Positions 35,906 to 42,971 of a stretch of 64,000 nt of DNA are shown one piece after another (the stretch's first letter is position 1; each line of letters begins with the position of its first letter). The position numbers and the translations under genes are program-made. Source of the DNA: Shouchella patagoniensis (GTDB lineage: Bacteria > Bacillota > Bacilli > Bacillales > Bacillaceae_D); assembly GCF_002019705.1 (NCBI RefSeq), contig NZ_KV917377.1:4031938-4095937 (forward strand), written 5' to 3'. A model generated the notes under the pieces. The model had not been told where the DNA came from. It was given only the letters and a program-made list of their open reading frames with translations, and ran no database searches.

Positions 35906-36589
35906 ATGTCTTTTACTTTACTTATGGATGGGGCAAATGCGGACGTATTTCGTTCTCTGTCTCAATTTCTGCCATTGGATGGTGTGACAACCAATCCAAG
36001 TATACTAGCAAAAAACACGACAATCTCGGCAGAGGAGCAATTGGTACGAATAAATGAAGTATTGTCTCCAAATCAACCGCTCCATGTACAAGCAATTGCT
36101 GAAACGGTTGATGGAATACGGAAAGAAGCAGAGCAAATTAGAAATGCATTTGAGCGCGAAATATGCATTAAAGTGCCCGTTTCTACAGAAGGCATGAAGG
36201 CTATTAAACATCTTGTACAAGATGGAGTGACAATAACAGCAACTGGCATCTTTACTACACAGCAAGCATTTTTGGCAGCGAAAGCAGGGGCAAGTTATGT
36301 AGCTCCTTATGTGAATCGGATTGATATTCAGCATGGAAACAGTATGGAGGTTATTAGACGCATTCGACAGCTATTTGACACGTATGGAATGCCAGCTCGG
36401 ATTCTTGCTGCTAGCTTTAAAAATGTACGGCAAATTGAAGAAGCCATGCTTGCGGGCGTACATGAAGTGACTGTTGCTCCAGATTTATTAGAGGTGTTGC
36501 TCAATCATCAAGGAACAGACGCTGCGGTGAAACAATTTACGAACGAGTTCAGTAATGCATTTGGTGAAGGGAAAACACTATTTGAATAA
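35906..36589 (+). CDS. fsa: Fructose-6-phosphate aldolase/transaldolase-like protein
   Basis: 227 residues, the short transaldolase/FSA family. RBS AAAGGAGG. N-terminal LLMDGANADVFRSL, DGVTTNPSILAKN, Schiff-base Lys in CIKVPVSTEGMKAI, VTITATGIFTTQQAFLAAKA, YVAPYVNRID, and RILAASFKNVRQI are all conserved. FSA splits fructose 6-phosphate to dihydroxyacetone and glyceraldehyde 3-phosphate; short transaldolases transfer dihydroxyacetone. Both make sense after SrlD, and I cannot decide between them. Last gene of the operon. Confidence 0.88.
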   Translation: MSFTLLMDGANADVFRSLSQFLPLDGVTTNPSILAKNTTISAEEQLVRINEVLSPNQPLHVQAIAETVDGIRKEAEQIRNAFEREICIKVPVSTEGMKAIKHLVQDGVTITATGIFTTQQAFLAAKAGASYVAPYVNRIDIQHGNSMEVIRRIRQLFDTYGMPARILAASFKNVRQIEEAMLAGVHEVTVAPDLLEVLLNHQGTDAAVKQFTNEFSNAFGEGKTLFE

Positions 36590-36595
36590 TGAGCG

Positions 36596-36626
36596 AGACG
36601 TCAACTAAATAAGGTTGACGTCTTTT
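36596..36626 (+). terminator. Terminator of the sorbitol operon
   Basis: Perfect AGACGTCAAC / GTTGACGTCT stem, 8-base loop, TTTT. Confidence 0.85.
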
Positions 36627-36675
36627 GTTAATACTACGAGACAGACAAGCAAGCGTGCATGATTATTAATAGGCA

Positions 36676-36684
36676 TGTTATACT
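36676..36684 (+). promoter_or_regulatory. Extended -10 promoter of the GAF-STAS gene
   Basis: TGTTATACT: TG extension plus TATACT, no good -35. Transcription from here would exclude a translation start at 36659 and supports the TTG at 36722. Confidence 0.5.
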
Positions 36685-36721
36685 GAGCCTACTTTATAAA
36701 GAAACGGAAAGGATGTTCAAT

Positions 36722-37546
36722 TTGACGAACCATCAAGCACTTATAGCTGTATCGTATAAGTTCTTTCAAATGATTAGTGATGAGTTAAATGTGAATACAG
36801 CTTATGTCACAAGGCGGGATCCAAATGCAATGATGGTTCTTAGCTCATTCAACAAGGATGAAATGATTATTCCGGAAGGATATGCTGTTGATTACGGGGA
36901 GACGTATTGCCGCCTTATTATTCAAAATGATGAAGATGTGATGCACACAAACAATTTGGCGACTTTTAACCTAACACGAGAGCTAGAAGTGACGGAACAA
37001 TTAAGCGTCAAAGGATTTTTAGGAGTAACATTAAGAGACTTTAACGGGGATGTTTTTGGTACGTTATGTGTGATGGACAAGGAGGAAAAACAATTTACCG
37101 AGGAAAACATTGCTTTCTTAAAAAACATCGCAGACATTCTTTCTTACTTAATCGATTTAGATGAAACAACTCGAAATCTTGATTTATTAAGTGTACCAAT
37201 TATTCCAATAAAAGCGGGTGTGGCGATTTTATCGTTACAAGGAAATATAAACGCAACAAGAAGCACAAAAATACTCGAAGAAACATTGGATTATGCAGCA
37301 GTAAATAAAGTGCGCTACTTTATTGTTGATTTATCGCAGCTCTTGTTATTAGAACAACGTTTTCCAGCTGTCTTAAAGAATATCTTTATGTCATTAAAGA
37401 TTATGGGTGTTCGTGTATTTGTGACCGGTTTAACTGCAGAGATCGTTCTGAAAGGCGCGGCTAGAGATGAGCTTATTGATCTTGATATCGCTTTTGTGAA
37501 AAACATTGAAGAAGCATTAAACGAGGTAGGATACACGCTTAATTAA
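36722..37546 (+). CDS. GAF-like domain + STAS domain protein (RsbR-like, divergent)
   Basis: About 274 residues from a TTG at 36722, chosen because AAAGGATG lies 6 bases upstream; an ATG at 36713 sits directly on that site. N-terminal GAF-like sensor domain (about 5-145: NVNTAYVTRRDPNAMMVLSS, GETYCRLI, FLGVTLRDFNGDVFGTLCVM) and a C-terminal STAS domain (about 160-272). The architecture is that of RsbR paralogues and related stressosome sensors. Unlike the neighbour at 38616, the two threonine positions used by RsbT kinase are Ala178 (with Thr179 next to it) and Gln212, so phosphorylation control is probably altered. Flanked by terminators. Confidence 0.75.
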   Translation: MTNHQALIAVSYKFFQMISDELNVNTAYVTRRDPNAMMVLSSFNKDEMIIPEGYAVDYGETYCRLIIQNDEDVMHTNNLATFNLTRELEVTEQLSVKGFLGVTLRDFNGDVFGTLCVMDKEEKQFTEENIAFLKNIADILSYLIDLDETTRNLDLLSVPIIPIKAGVAILSLQGNINATRSTKILEETLDYAAVNKVRYFIVDLSQLLLLEQRFPAVLKNIFMSLKIMGVRVFVTGLTAEIVLKGAARDELIDLDIAFVKNIEEALNEVGYTLN

Positions 37547-37583
37547 ATGAGGTGTGTAATGAATAGGAATAGGCCAGAAAAAA

Positions 37584-37608
37584 AACGAGTGAAAGCTCGT
37601 TTTTTTTT
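37584..37608. terminator. Bidirectional terminator between the STAS gene and the 88-residue gene
   Basis: ACGAG / CTCGT stem embedded between long A and T runs, at the junction of convergent genes. Confidence 0.7.
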
Positions 37609-37873
37609 AATTATAGAATTGTAATTGTTTCGCTAATAGGTAGGCAATCTCTTTGCGGTTAAACATGTTTTTCATGTTTTCATATCCAGGTCGATCTAAT
37701 AGGACTGTGTTTTTTAGAACGTCACATTGTGGCGATGTTTGAGAAATCGATAACATGCCGTCTTGTTCAACTAAGTATGTTTCCGTAGTCGTTTCAATGT
37801 CCAGTTTATAATCAACTAGATGGAGCAATTTTAATATTTTGACGGCTTGGATTAGTTCAGGATCTTGGTTCAT
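37607..37873 (-). CDS. Hypothetical protein, 88 residues
   Basis: Not recognised. ATG at 37873 behind AAAGGAGGATCTT, an excellent ribosome binding site. Soluble and acidic to neutral; MNQDPELIQAVKILKLLHLV at the N-terminus looks helical, then ETTTETYLVEQDGMLSI is beta-like, then a helical C-terminus with NRKEIAYLLAKQL. It probably forms a two-gene unit with the small gene at 38101-37925 on the same strand, under the sigma-B-like promoter at 38202-38227. Confidence 0.7.
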   Translation of the reverse strand: MNQDPELIQAVKILKLLHLVDYKLDIETTTETYLVEQDGMLSISQTSPQCDVLKNTVLLDRPGYENMKNMFNRKEIAYLLAKQLQFYN

Positions 37874-37924
37874 AAGATCCTCCTTTCATACAGGAACAAG
37901 CAGTTTTCAACTGTTAAGCAGGTT

Positions 37925-38101
37925 TTATTTATACGTCATTGCGATTACGTTCCAGTCATGTTGATTTGGAAGTAAATGTGTGTTCAGTTTATTTGCAAAT
38001 GAGTGGGCGGCTATCGACGTGGAGAATTGTTTTTCTCTATGGCTGCTAGAATCCTTTAGGCTAATATATTCCCCGTTTATTTTACGAACAAGTTTATAGA
38101 T
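37925..38101 (-). CDS. Small protein, 58 residues, apparent ATC start
   Basis: The minus strand has AGGAGG (38109-38114), then 7 bases, then ATC at 38101 and 58 sense codons ending in TAA at 37925. No ATG, GTG or TTG is usable in this frame, and the alternative frames stop at once. The product (starting I-Y-K-L-V-R-K-I-N-G-E-Y) is balanced in composition, with HREKQFSTSIAAHSFANKL and NQHDWNVIAMTYK, and looks genuinely coding. Either translation starts at a rare AUC codon or an ATG has mutated to ATC and the gene is silenced. 51 bases separate it from the 88-residue gene. Not recognised; function unknown. Confidence 0.5.
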   Translation of the reverse strand: MYKLVRKINGEYISLKDSSSHREKQFSTSIAAHSFANKLNTHLLPNQHDWNVIAMTYK

Positions 38102-38201
38102 ATCGGGGCCTCCTAAATAATAGATTCAGCTAAGTAAGCTGTCAATTTAGTATGACATTTTTTACTCTTAAAAGACAGCAATTTATACGTAAATAGTCCA
38201 A

Positions 38202-38227
38202 ATTCCCACATTATTAGGATTTTAAAC
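38202..38227 (-). promoter_or_regulatory. Candidate sigma-B promoter
   Basis: Minus strand: GTTTAA (38222-38227), 14-base spacer, GGGAAT (38202-38207), matching the B. subtilis sigma-B consensus GTTTAA-N12..15-GGGWAW at every position. It lies about 100 bases upstream of the small gene at 38101 and between two RsbR-like genes. Predicted only; an AT-rich background makes chance matches to GTTTAA easy. Confidence 0.45.
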
Positions 38228-38316
38228 ATTATTTTTGTTGATGAACGTGTTTATGACTTTTGTTATGAAGGAAAATACTTAGATCGTGTCATAGAAAAGG
38301 CGTGCTTTCTATAATC

Positions 38317-38523
38317 ATGAGTAAATCTAGTATATGGAAAGCAAAGAATCGAATGATTAAGGAAAATGAAAAGAAGCTCTTCTTGTGAGACTTAGAACAG
38401 TTACGGCGTGAAAGGCAGTTGATGCGTTTAAATATGGAAGAAAGGCGCTTTTTCAAGACGCACATTCGGTTACTAGCAAGTGTGATAGAAGAGAGCGATA
38501 ACTTGAAACAACGAATGAGATGA
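38317..38523 (+). pseudogene. Small coiled-coil-like gene broken by an in-frame TGA
   Basis: ATG at 38317 opens 23 codons (MSKSSIWKAKNRMIKENEKK...), then TGA at 38386-38388, then 44 more codons in the same frame (D-L-E-Q-L-R-R-E-R-Q...LKQRMR) to TGA at 38521. Charged heptad-like sequence on both sides of the stop suggests one original helical protein of about 68 residues. The ribosome binding site is weak and TATAAT lies directly before the ATG, so even the start is doubtful. Confidence 0.35.
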
Positions 38524-38547
38524 AGGAATAAAGTTAATGATGGACAA

Positions 38548-38576
38548 TTGATTGGAAAGCTGGTAATTATTATAGA
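38548..38576 (+). promoter_or_regulatory. Putative sigma-A promoter of the RsbR-like gene
   Basis: TTGATT (38548-38553), 17-base spacer, TATAGA (38571-38576); moderate match, 40 bases before the start codon. Confidence 0.4.
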
Positions 38577-38615
38577 GTATAGTCTTGTTATCACAGGAAA
38601 AAAGGAGGGATTAAG

Positions 38616-39440
38616 TTGTCGTCATTGTATGAATTTATGAAAGAGAAAACATGGAATTTAACAGAATCATGGTATGCAAGTTTAGACAAAACAAAAGATG
38701 GCATTTATGGTACAAGCGATCCTGAAAAAATTGAGCTGTTAAAAAAACAAAATTACGAATTTCATTTGTTGTTCTGTGAGATCTTTAATGAGGATAGTGA
38801 GAATTTGGAGGAGAGGTTTGATCAGTGGCTTGATAAAATGGCTGCCGACCAAGGTCATTTAGCAACGCCAATTCCGCAAATTATTGATGAGTTTCTAACT
38901 GTTCAAGAACAATACTTAGATCTTGTTTCTGAATATAGTTATCAAAATCGAGAAACGACATCATTTACGCAAAATCAAGAATGGAACCGAATGGTGTCTA
39001 AGTCATTCCGTAAAATCATTACTGAATTTGGCGAAAGGAATTTGGCCCAAGCACAACACGTGATGCAATCACAACAAGAAATGATTACTGAGCTTAGTTC
39101 GCCAGTTATTCCTCTTAATAAAAACGTTGCGTTACTTCCGCTTATTGGTGAAATCGATACACACCGTGCGAAAGTCATTTTTGAGCAAACACTTGACCAA
39201 TGTGTTTCGATTCAAGTCGAATCCTTATTAATTGATTTATCTGGTGTTCCTGTAGTGGATACGATGGTAGCGAATCAGCTATTCTCTCTTGTAGAGGGGC
39301 TAAAGCTAGTCGGAACAAAAGCTTCACTTTCAGGATTGCGACCTGAAATCGCCCAAACATCCATTCAATTAGGAATTGATTTTAGCTCCGTTAATATTTA
39401 CTCTACCATTTCTCGTGCTCTAGAAAAAATGAACGCTTAG
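38616..39440 (+). CDS. RsbR family stressosome protein (globin-like N-terminus + STAS)
   Basis: 274 residues from a TTG 6 bases after AAAAAGGAGGG. The N-terminal half (about 5-150) is helical and fits the non-haem globin-like RsbR_N domain; the C-terminal STAS domain (about 160-272) reads PVIPLNKNVALLPLIGEI, then DTHRA with Thr182, and DLSGVPVVDTMVAN with Thr216. These are spaced 34 residues apart exactly like Thr171 and Thr205 of B. subtilis RsbRA, the RsbT kinase sites. It is therefore a canonical stressosome shell protein. No rsbS, rsbT or sigB lies in the window, so it would join a stressosome encoded elsewhere. Confidence 0.9.
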   Translation: MSSLYEFMKEKTWNLTESWYASLDKTKDGIYGTSDPEKIELLKKQNYEFHLLFCEIFNEDSENLEERFDQWLDKMAADQGHLATPIPQIIDEFLTVQEQYLDLVSEYSYQNRETTSFTQNQEWNRMVSKSFRKIITEFGERNLAQAQHVMQSQQEMITELSSPVIPLNKNVALLPLIGEIDTHRAKVIFEQTLDQCVSIQVESLLIDLSGVPVVDTMVANQLFSLVEGLKLVGTKASLSGLRPEIAQTSIQLGIDFSSVNIYSTISRALEKMNA

Positions 39441-39460
39441 GTAGTACATAAAAAGTAGAC

Positions 39461-39491
39461 AGGCCCCTCCGATAATAGAGAGGCCTATTTT
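39461..39491. terminator. Terminator between the RsbR-like gene and the convergent 207-residue gene
   Basis: AGGCCCCTC / GAGAGGCCT stem with one mismatch, loop CGATAATA, followed by ATTTT. Confidence 0.7.
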
Positions 39492-39497
39492 CGTATA

Positions 39498-40121
39498 TTA
39501 TATCCTTTGTTCGTTTAGAATTTGTCCCCGTATCTCCCATGATGCTAAGTTAAATCCTGCTTTTACTCCATTGGTGAACCCTTCTTGGTAAGTTTTTGTT
39601 CCTTCTGCAATCTTCTCATCTTGAACAATCTTGTTTTTCTGGATAAGGTCTAACAGCTCATGAACAGAAGTTTCAGTTAATTCATTTGTGTTAGCGATAT
39701 AGATAGATAAGTAGTTTGCCACTTGTTCATAAGCAAATGCCATGCCTTCAAACATTCCTTTCTGGTATTCAGGTGTAAGTTGCTGAAGTTCGTCGATGGC
39801 TTCTTCAGGGATACCATCAAGATAAGGTGCTTCTTTCACTTGATCGTATAAGGATTCAGTACTTTGAGCGATTGAGCTATCCGTTTGACGTCGAAAGTGT
39901 TTTTCTAATTCAATGAATTGATTTCTCATTAGTCGGTCTCCTTTTTTATAATCAAATTCTCGTACCATTCGATTAACGACATAGCGATATGCAGTGTTCA
40001 TGCCTTGATAGATTTTGTCGCCGCTTTTGCTTTGCGTCCGTGAAGTAATCTCCAACTGAATAAAATCTTCAATACAATCTTCAATCTTAGCGCCACGGAA
40101 CATGCGCTTACGGTAGTCCAA
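39498..40121 (-). CDS. Hypothetical protein, 207 residues
   Basis: Not recognised. TTG start at 40121 behind GGAGGTGAT with 5 bases of spacing. Predominantly helical and acidic, no signal or membrane helix. MFRGAKIEDCIEDFIQLEIT, YQGMNTAYRYVVNRMVREF and the C-terminal EGTKTYQEGFTNGVKAGFNL suggest repeated helices with a Y-Q-x-G-x-x-x-G-x-x-x-A pattern seen twice (YQKGMFEGMAFAYEQV and YQEGFTNGVKAGFNLA), so an internal duplication is likely. A perfect 18-base palindrome lies upstream at 40160. Confidence 0.75.
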   Translation of the reverse strand: MDYRKRMFRGAKIEDCIEDFIQLEITSRTQSKSGDKIYQGMNTAYRYVVNRMVREFDYKKGDRLMRNQFIELEKHFRRQTDSSIAQSTESLYDQVKEAPYLDGIPEEAIDELQQLTPEYQKGMFEGMAFAYEQVANYLSIYIANTNELTETSVHELLDLIQKNKIVQDEKIAEGTKTYQEGFTNGVKAGFNLASWEIRGQILNEQRI

Positions 40122-40159
40122 TTGTTATCACCTCCAAGTTCTTTTTAGCTTACTTTAAA

Positions 40160-40177
40160 TGTTTACATTTGTAAACA
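40160..40177. promoter_or_regulatory. Perfect 18-base palindrome, candidate operator
   Basis: TGTTTACATTTGTAAACA, two 8-base arms around TT, 39 bases upstream of the 207-residue gene start and 146 bases before the acyl-CoA ligase promoter. Shape typical of a TetR or GntR dimer site. No such regulator gene lies in the window. Confidence 0.5.
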
Positions 40178-40322
40178 AAAAAGTGATTATTCTTAAATTG
40201 TTGAATTCAAATGAAAATAGCGAGTTTTGCCTAATTGTATATTTGCAATAAGGGTAACGAAATACAACAACAAGTATGTTGAATGTGTGAAAATAAAAAT
40301 GTTATCCGCAAAGAACTACTGG

Positions 40323-40351
40323 TTGACAATGGAAAGCGAATCTCCTACCAT
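40323..40351 (+). promoter_or_regulatory. Sigma-A promoter of the acyl-CoA ligase operon
   Basis: TTGACA (perfect), 17-base spacer, TACCAT; 30 bases before the GTG start. Confidence 0.65.
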
Positions 40352-40380
40352 TCATTAAAAAGAGTTTAGGAGATGGGACT

Positions 40381-41784
40381 GTGCAAATTGGTGAAATGAT
40401 AAGAGCGCATGCAGACAAGCAACCCGGCAAAAGTGCAATTGTGTATCGAGGAAAAAAGCGGTCATACGCTACAATCCAGAAAGATATCGATACGTACCGG
40501 CATTTATTTGTTGCAAAGGCCCAACAAACTGGACTTGTTCCTCCTCTTCGTATAGCGATTGACTTAACAGAAACGGATGACCAATTGCTTGCATTTTTAG
40601 CGGTCGCAAGTCTTGGCTGGATTGGAGTACCCAGTAATGACGCATGGTCAAACCGAGAGCAAGATGCGGCATTCGCTTTGTCAAAAGTAGATGTTCTTTT
40701 AACAGATAAGGATCAAACTGCACGTTTACCTATCTGGAGAATAAAGGGAGTAAAAGCGAATAGAGAAGACGTTGTGTTGCCAATAGCAACTAAAACCGAT
40801 TCATTTTATATTGGGTTCACGTCTGGGAGTACGGGAAATCCGAAAGCGTATATGAGGACCCATCGATCATGGTCGGCAAGTTTTGATGCGGCAAAGGATG
40901 TGTTTGGTCTTTGTTCAGGAGACCGAGTTAGTGTGCCAGGTTCTTTGTTTCATTCACTGTTTTTATTTGCAGCTGTACTTACGTTACATATCGGAGCAAC
41001 CGTTTATTTGGAGTCATCGTTTGCTCCTCATCAAGTCATTCAAACAGTAAAAAATGAGGATATTAACATTATTTATGCAGTCCCCACGATGACACAAGCA
41101 CTAATTGGAGTTGCAGAAAACCCAATTGAAAATGTGACGGCTGTCATTGTGTCTGGCGCAAAATGGAGTAAACGACAACGGGAACGAACAAAAGGGTCTT
41201 TTCCAAATGCGGAGTTAATTGAATTTTATGGTGCCTCTGAGCTAAGTTTTGTCTCGTATTTAAATCATAGTAAAACTGAACAGAAGGAAACAGCCGTTGG
41301 TACACTTTTTCCAGGTGTGGAAATGAAAGTGGATCAAGAACAACGATTATATGTTCATAGTCCATACTTGTTTGTTGGTTATGTGGGTGAATTAGCTGCG
41401 GTAGGTTGGCAGACCGTTGGTGACATCGGTTATCTAGATGATCATAACGTTGTGCATGTAAAAGGGCGTACAGGCAATATGCTTATTATAGGTGGTCATA
41501 ATGTGTACCCAGAAGAGGTCGAGCGTCTAGCGAAAACATTGCCGTTTGTTGACGAAGCTATTGCAGTTGGAATCAGCCATGATTACTGGGGCAAGCAAAT
41601 GGAATTATATATAAAAGGTGGCGGAAATGTACCAAATGATGCGAAACGGCAAGTTCGTGTCTTATTAAACAATGAGCTTCCACCAGTCAAACGTCCGAGA
41701 AGAATTCATTTTGTGGATGCTTACCCTGTTTTAGCAAGCGGCAAGATTGATCGTCAAGCATTAGTAGGTCAATCAAATGAATGA
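40381..41784 (+). CDS. yhfT: Acyl-CoA ligase, AMP-binding (YhfT-like)
   Basis: 467 residues, shorter than most long-chain ligases; GTG start behind AGGAGATG. Motifs of the adenylate-forming family: P-loop IGFTSGSTGNPKAYMRTHRS, A5-type ELIEFYGASELSF, GDIGYLD with K-G-R-T-G, and the C-terminal catalytic Lys in LASGKIDRQAL. It activates a carboxylic acid to acyl-AMP and then acyl-CoA. Its stop overlaps the thiolase start by 8 bases; B. subtilis has the same yhfS-yhfT pairing, which is my basis for the names. Substrate unknown. Confidence 0.88.
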   Translation: MQIGEMIRAHADKQPGKSAIVYRGKKRSYATIQKDIDTYRHLFVAKAQQTGLVPPLRIAIDLTETDDQLLAFLAVASLGWIGVPSNDAWSNREQDAAFALSKVDVLLTDKDQTARLPIWRIKGVKANREDVVLPIATKTDSFYIGFTSGSTGNPKAYMRTHRSWSASFDAAKDVFGLCSGDRVSVPGSLFHSLFLFAAVLTLHIGATVYLESSFAPHQVIQTVKNEDINIIYAVPTMTQALIGVAENPIENVTAVIVSGAKWSKRQRERTKGSFPNAELIEFYGASELSFVSYLNHSKTEQKETAVGTLFPGVEMKVDQEQRLYVHSPYLFVGYVGELAAVGWQTVGDIGYLDDHNVVHVKGRTGNMLIIGGHNVYPEEVERLAKTLPFVDEAIAVGISHDYWGKQMELYIKGGGNVPNDAKRQVRVLLNNELPPVKRPRRIHFVDAYPVLASGKIDRQALVGQSNE

Positions 41785-42895
41785 GGTTTTTATTGTAAGA
41801 GCGAAGCGCACAGTCATTGGTCAGAAACGAGGACTGCTTGCGAATAACCGTCCGGAAAAGCTAGCTGCTATGGTCTTTCACCATTTAACAGATGGTATTC
41901 CCTTTGAACAAATTGATGGGGTCATTCTTGGTAACGCTGTTGGTGAAGGCGGAAATATAGCAAGACTCTCCTTGTTAGAGGCCGGCTTGTCCATGAGCAT
42001 TCCTGGTACAACAATTGATGGCCAATGTGGTTCGGGACTCGATGCCATTATCACAGCTGCTAGACAGATTCAGGTTGGTGCTGGAGAAGTATATATTGCC
42101 GGTGGAACTGAAAGTACAAGTTTAGAACCAGAGCGTATTCCAACCAATGGATTAGCCCCTTTAACTCGAGCCCGTTTTTCACCAGAAACAATCGGGGACC
42201 CAGATATGGCAGTGGCGGCTGAGAATGTTGCCACACTTTATGGGATTTCACGAGAGCAACAAGATGCTTACGCGGCAAGAAGTTATGAACGAGCATATAT
42301 AGCGGAACAAGAGGGACGGTTTCGTCAGGAGAAAATTTATGAGCATCGTTATCTTGCTGACGAAGGAATTAGGAAAGTGAGTGAGCGATTGCTAAAGCGA
42401 ATGCCTTCTATTAGCAACCAAGCGGGGAGTGTAACGGCGATTAATTCATGTGCGAAAAGTGACGGTGCCGCAGCGGTTTTACTGATGTCAAAAGAGGCAT
42501 GTGAACGGCTTGGTTTTGATCCGATCCTTACATTTATTGATGGGGCAAGTGCTGGCTGTGATCCAAATCTTGCGAGTTTTAGTCCTGTGCCTGCCATAAG
42601 AAAGTTACTTGATCGCCAGAAACTTAGATTGGATCAAGTTGATCTAGTTGAATGGAATGAAGCGTATGCCGCACAAATGGTTGCGTGTAGTCAGGAATTG
42701 AATTTAGATGCTAGCAAACTAAATAGAAGTGGAGGCGCATTAACGCTTGGTCATCCATACGGTGCATCAGGTGCAATTAACGTAGTCCGACTCGTGCATG
42801 AGATGTCGAGTAGTGGAGCGAAGATTGGGTTAAGTGCGGTTGGGGCGGCAGGTGGAAACGGCACGGCGGCGTTGTTTTATAAAAGCGATGTTTGA
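41777..42895 (+). CDS. yhfS: Thiolase family protein lacking the second catalytic cysteine (YhfS-like)
   Basis: 372 residues. Thiolase fold with nucleophile Cys84 in DGQCGSGLDA, Asn in EWNEAYAAQM, and His326 in GHPYGASG. The final motif, normally C-I-G-G-G-x-G with an acid/base Cys 30 residues after the His, reads G-A-A-G-G-N-G here with Gly356 at the Cys position. Known thiolases use both cysteines to form or break acetoacetyl-type C-C bonds, so activity may be changed to another acyl transfer or hydrolysis. Translationally coupled to the acyl-CoA ligase. Confidence 0.88.
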   Translation: MNEVFIVRAKRTVIGQKRGLLANNRPEKLAAMVFHHLTDGIPFEQIDGVILGNAVGEGGNIARLSLLEAGLSMSIPGTTIDGQCGSGLDAIITAARQIQVGAGEVYIAGGTESTSLEPERIPTNGLAPLTRARFSPETIGDPDMAVAAENVATLYGISREQQDAYAARSYERAYIAEQEGRFRQEKIYEHRYLADEGIRKVSERLLKRMPSISNQAGSVTAINSCAKSDGAAAVLLMSKEACERLGFDPILTFIDGASAGCDPNLASFSPVPAIRKLLDRQKLRLDQVDLVEWNEAYAAQMVACSQELNLDASKLNRSGGALTLGHPYGASGAINVVRLVHEMSSSGAKIGLSAVGAAGGNGTAALFYKSDV

Positions 42896-42940
42896 CGACA
42901 TGACTTTTCAAGTGAATCATACAATTCATAGCGGAAAAGG

Positions 42941-42949
42941 TGATATACT
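42941..42949 (+). promoter_or_regulatory. Extended -10 promoter of the membrane protein gene
   Basis: TGATATACT (TG plus TATACT), about 22 bases before the GTG start, with no clear -35. Confidence 0.4.
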
Positions 42950-42971
42950 CAGTAAAGATTAATCAAAGTGG

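Noticed and set aside
38155-38314. Open + strand frame ending DERVYDFCYEGKYLDRVIEK and ACFL
   Set aside because: Its last 25 codons look protein-like, but there is no ATG/GTG/TTG in frame and it runs antisense to the sigma-B-like promoter region.
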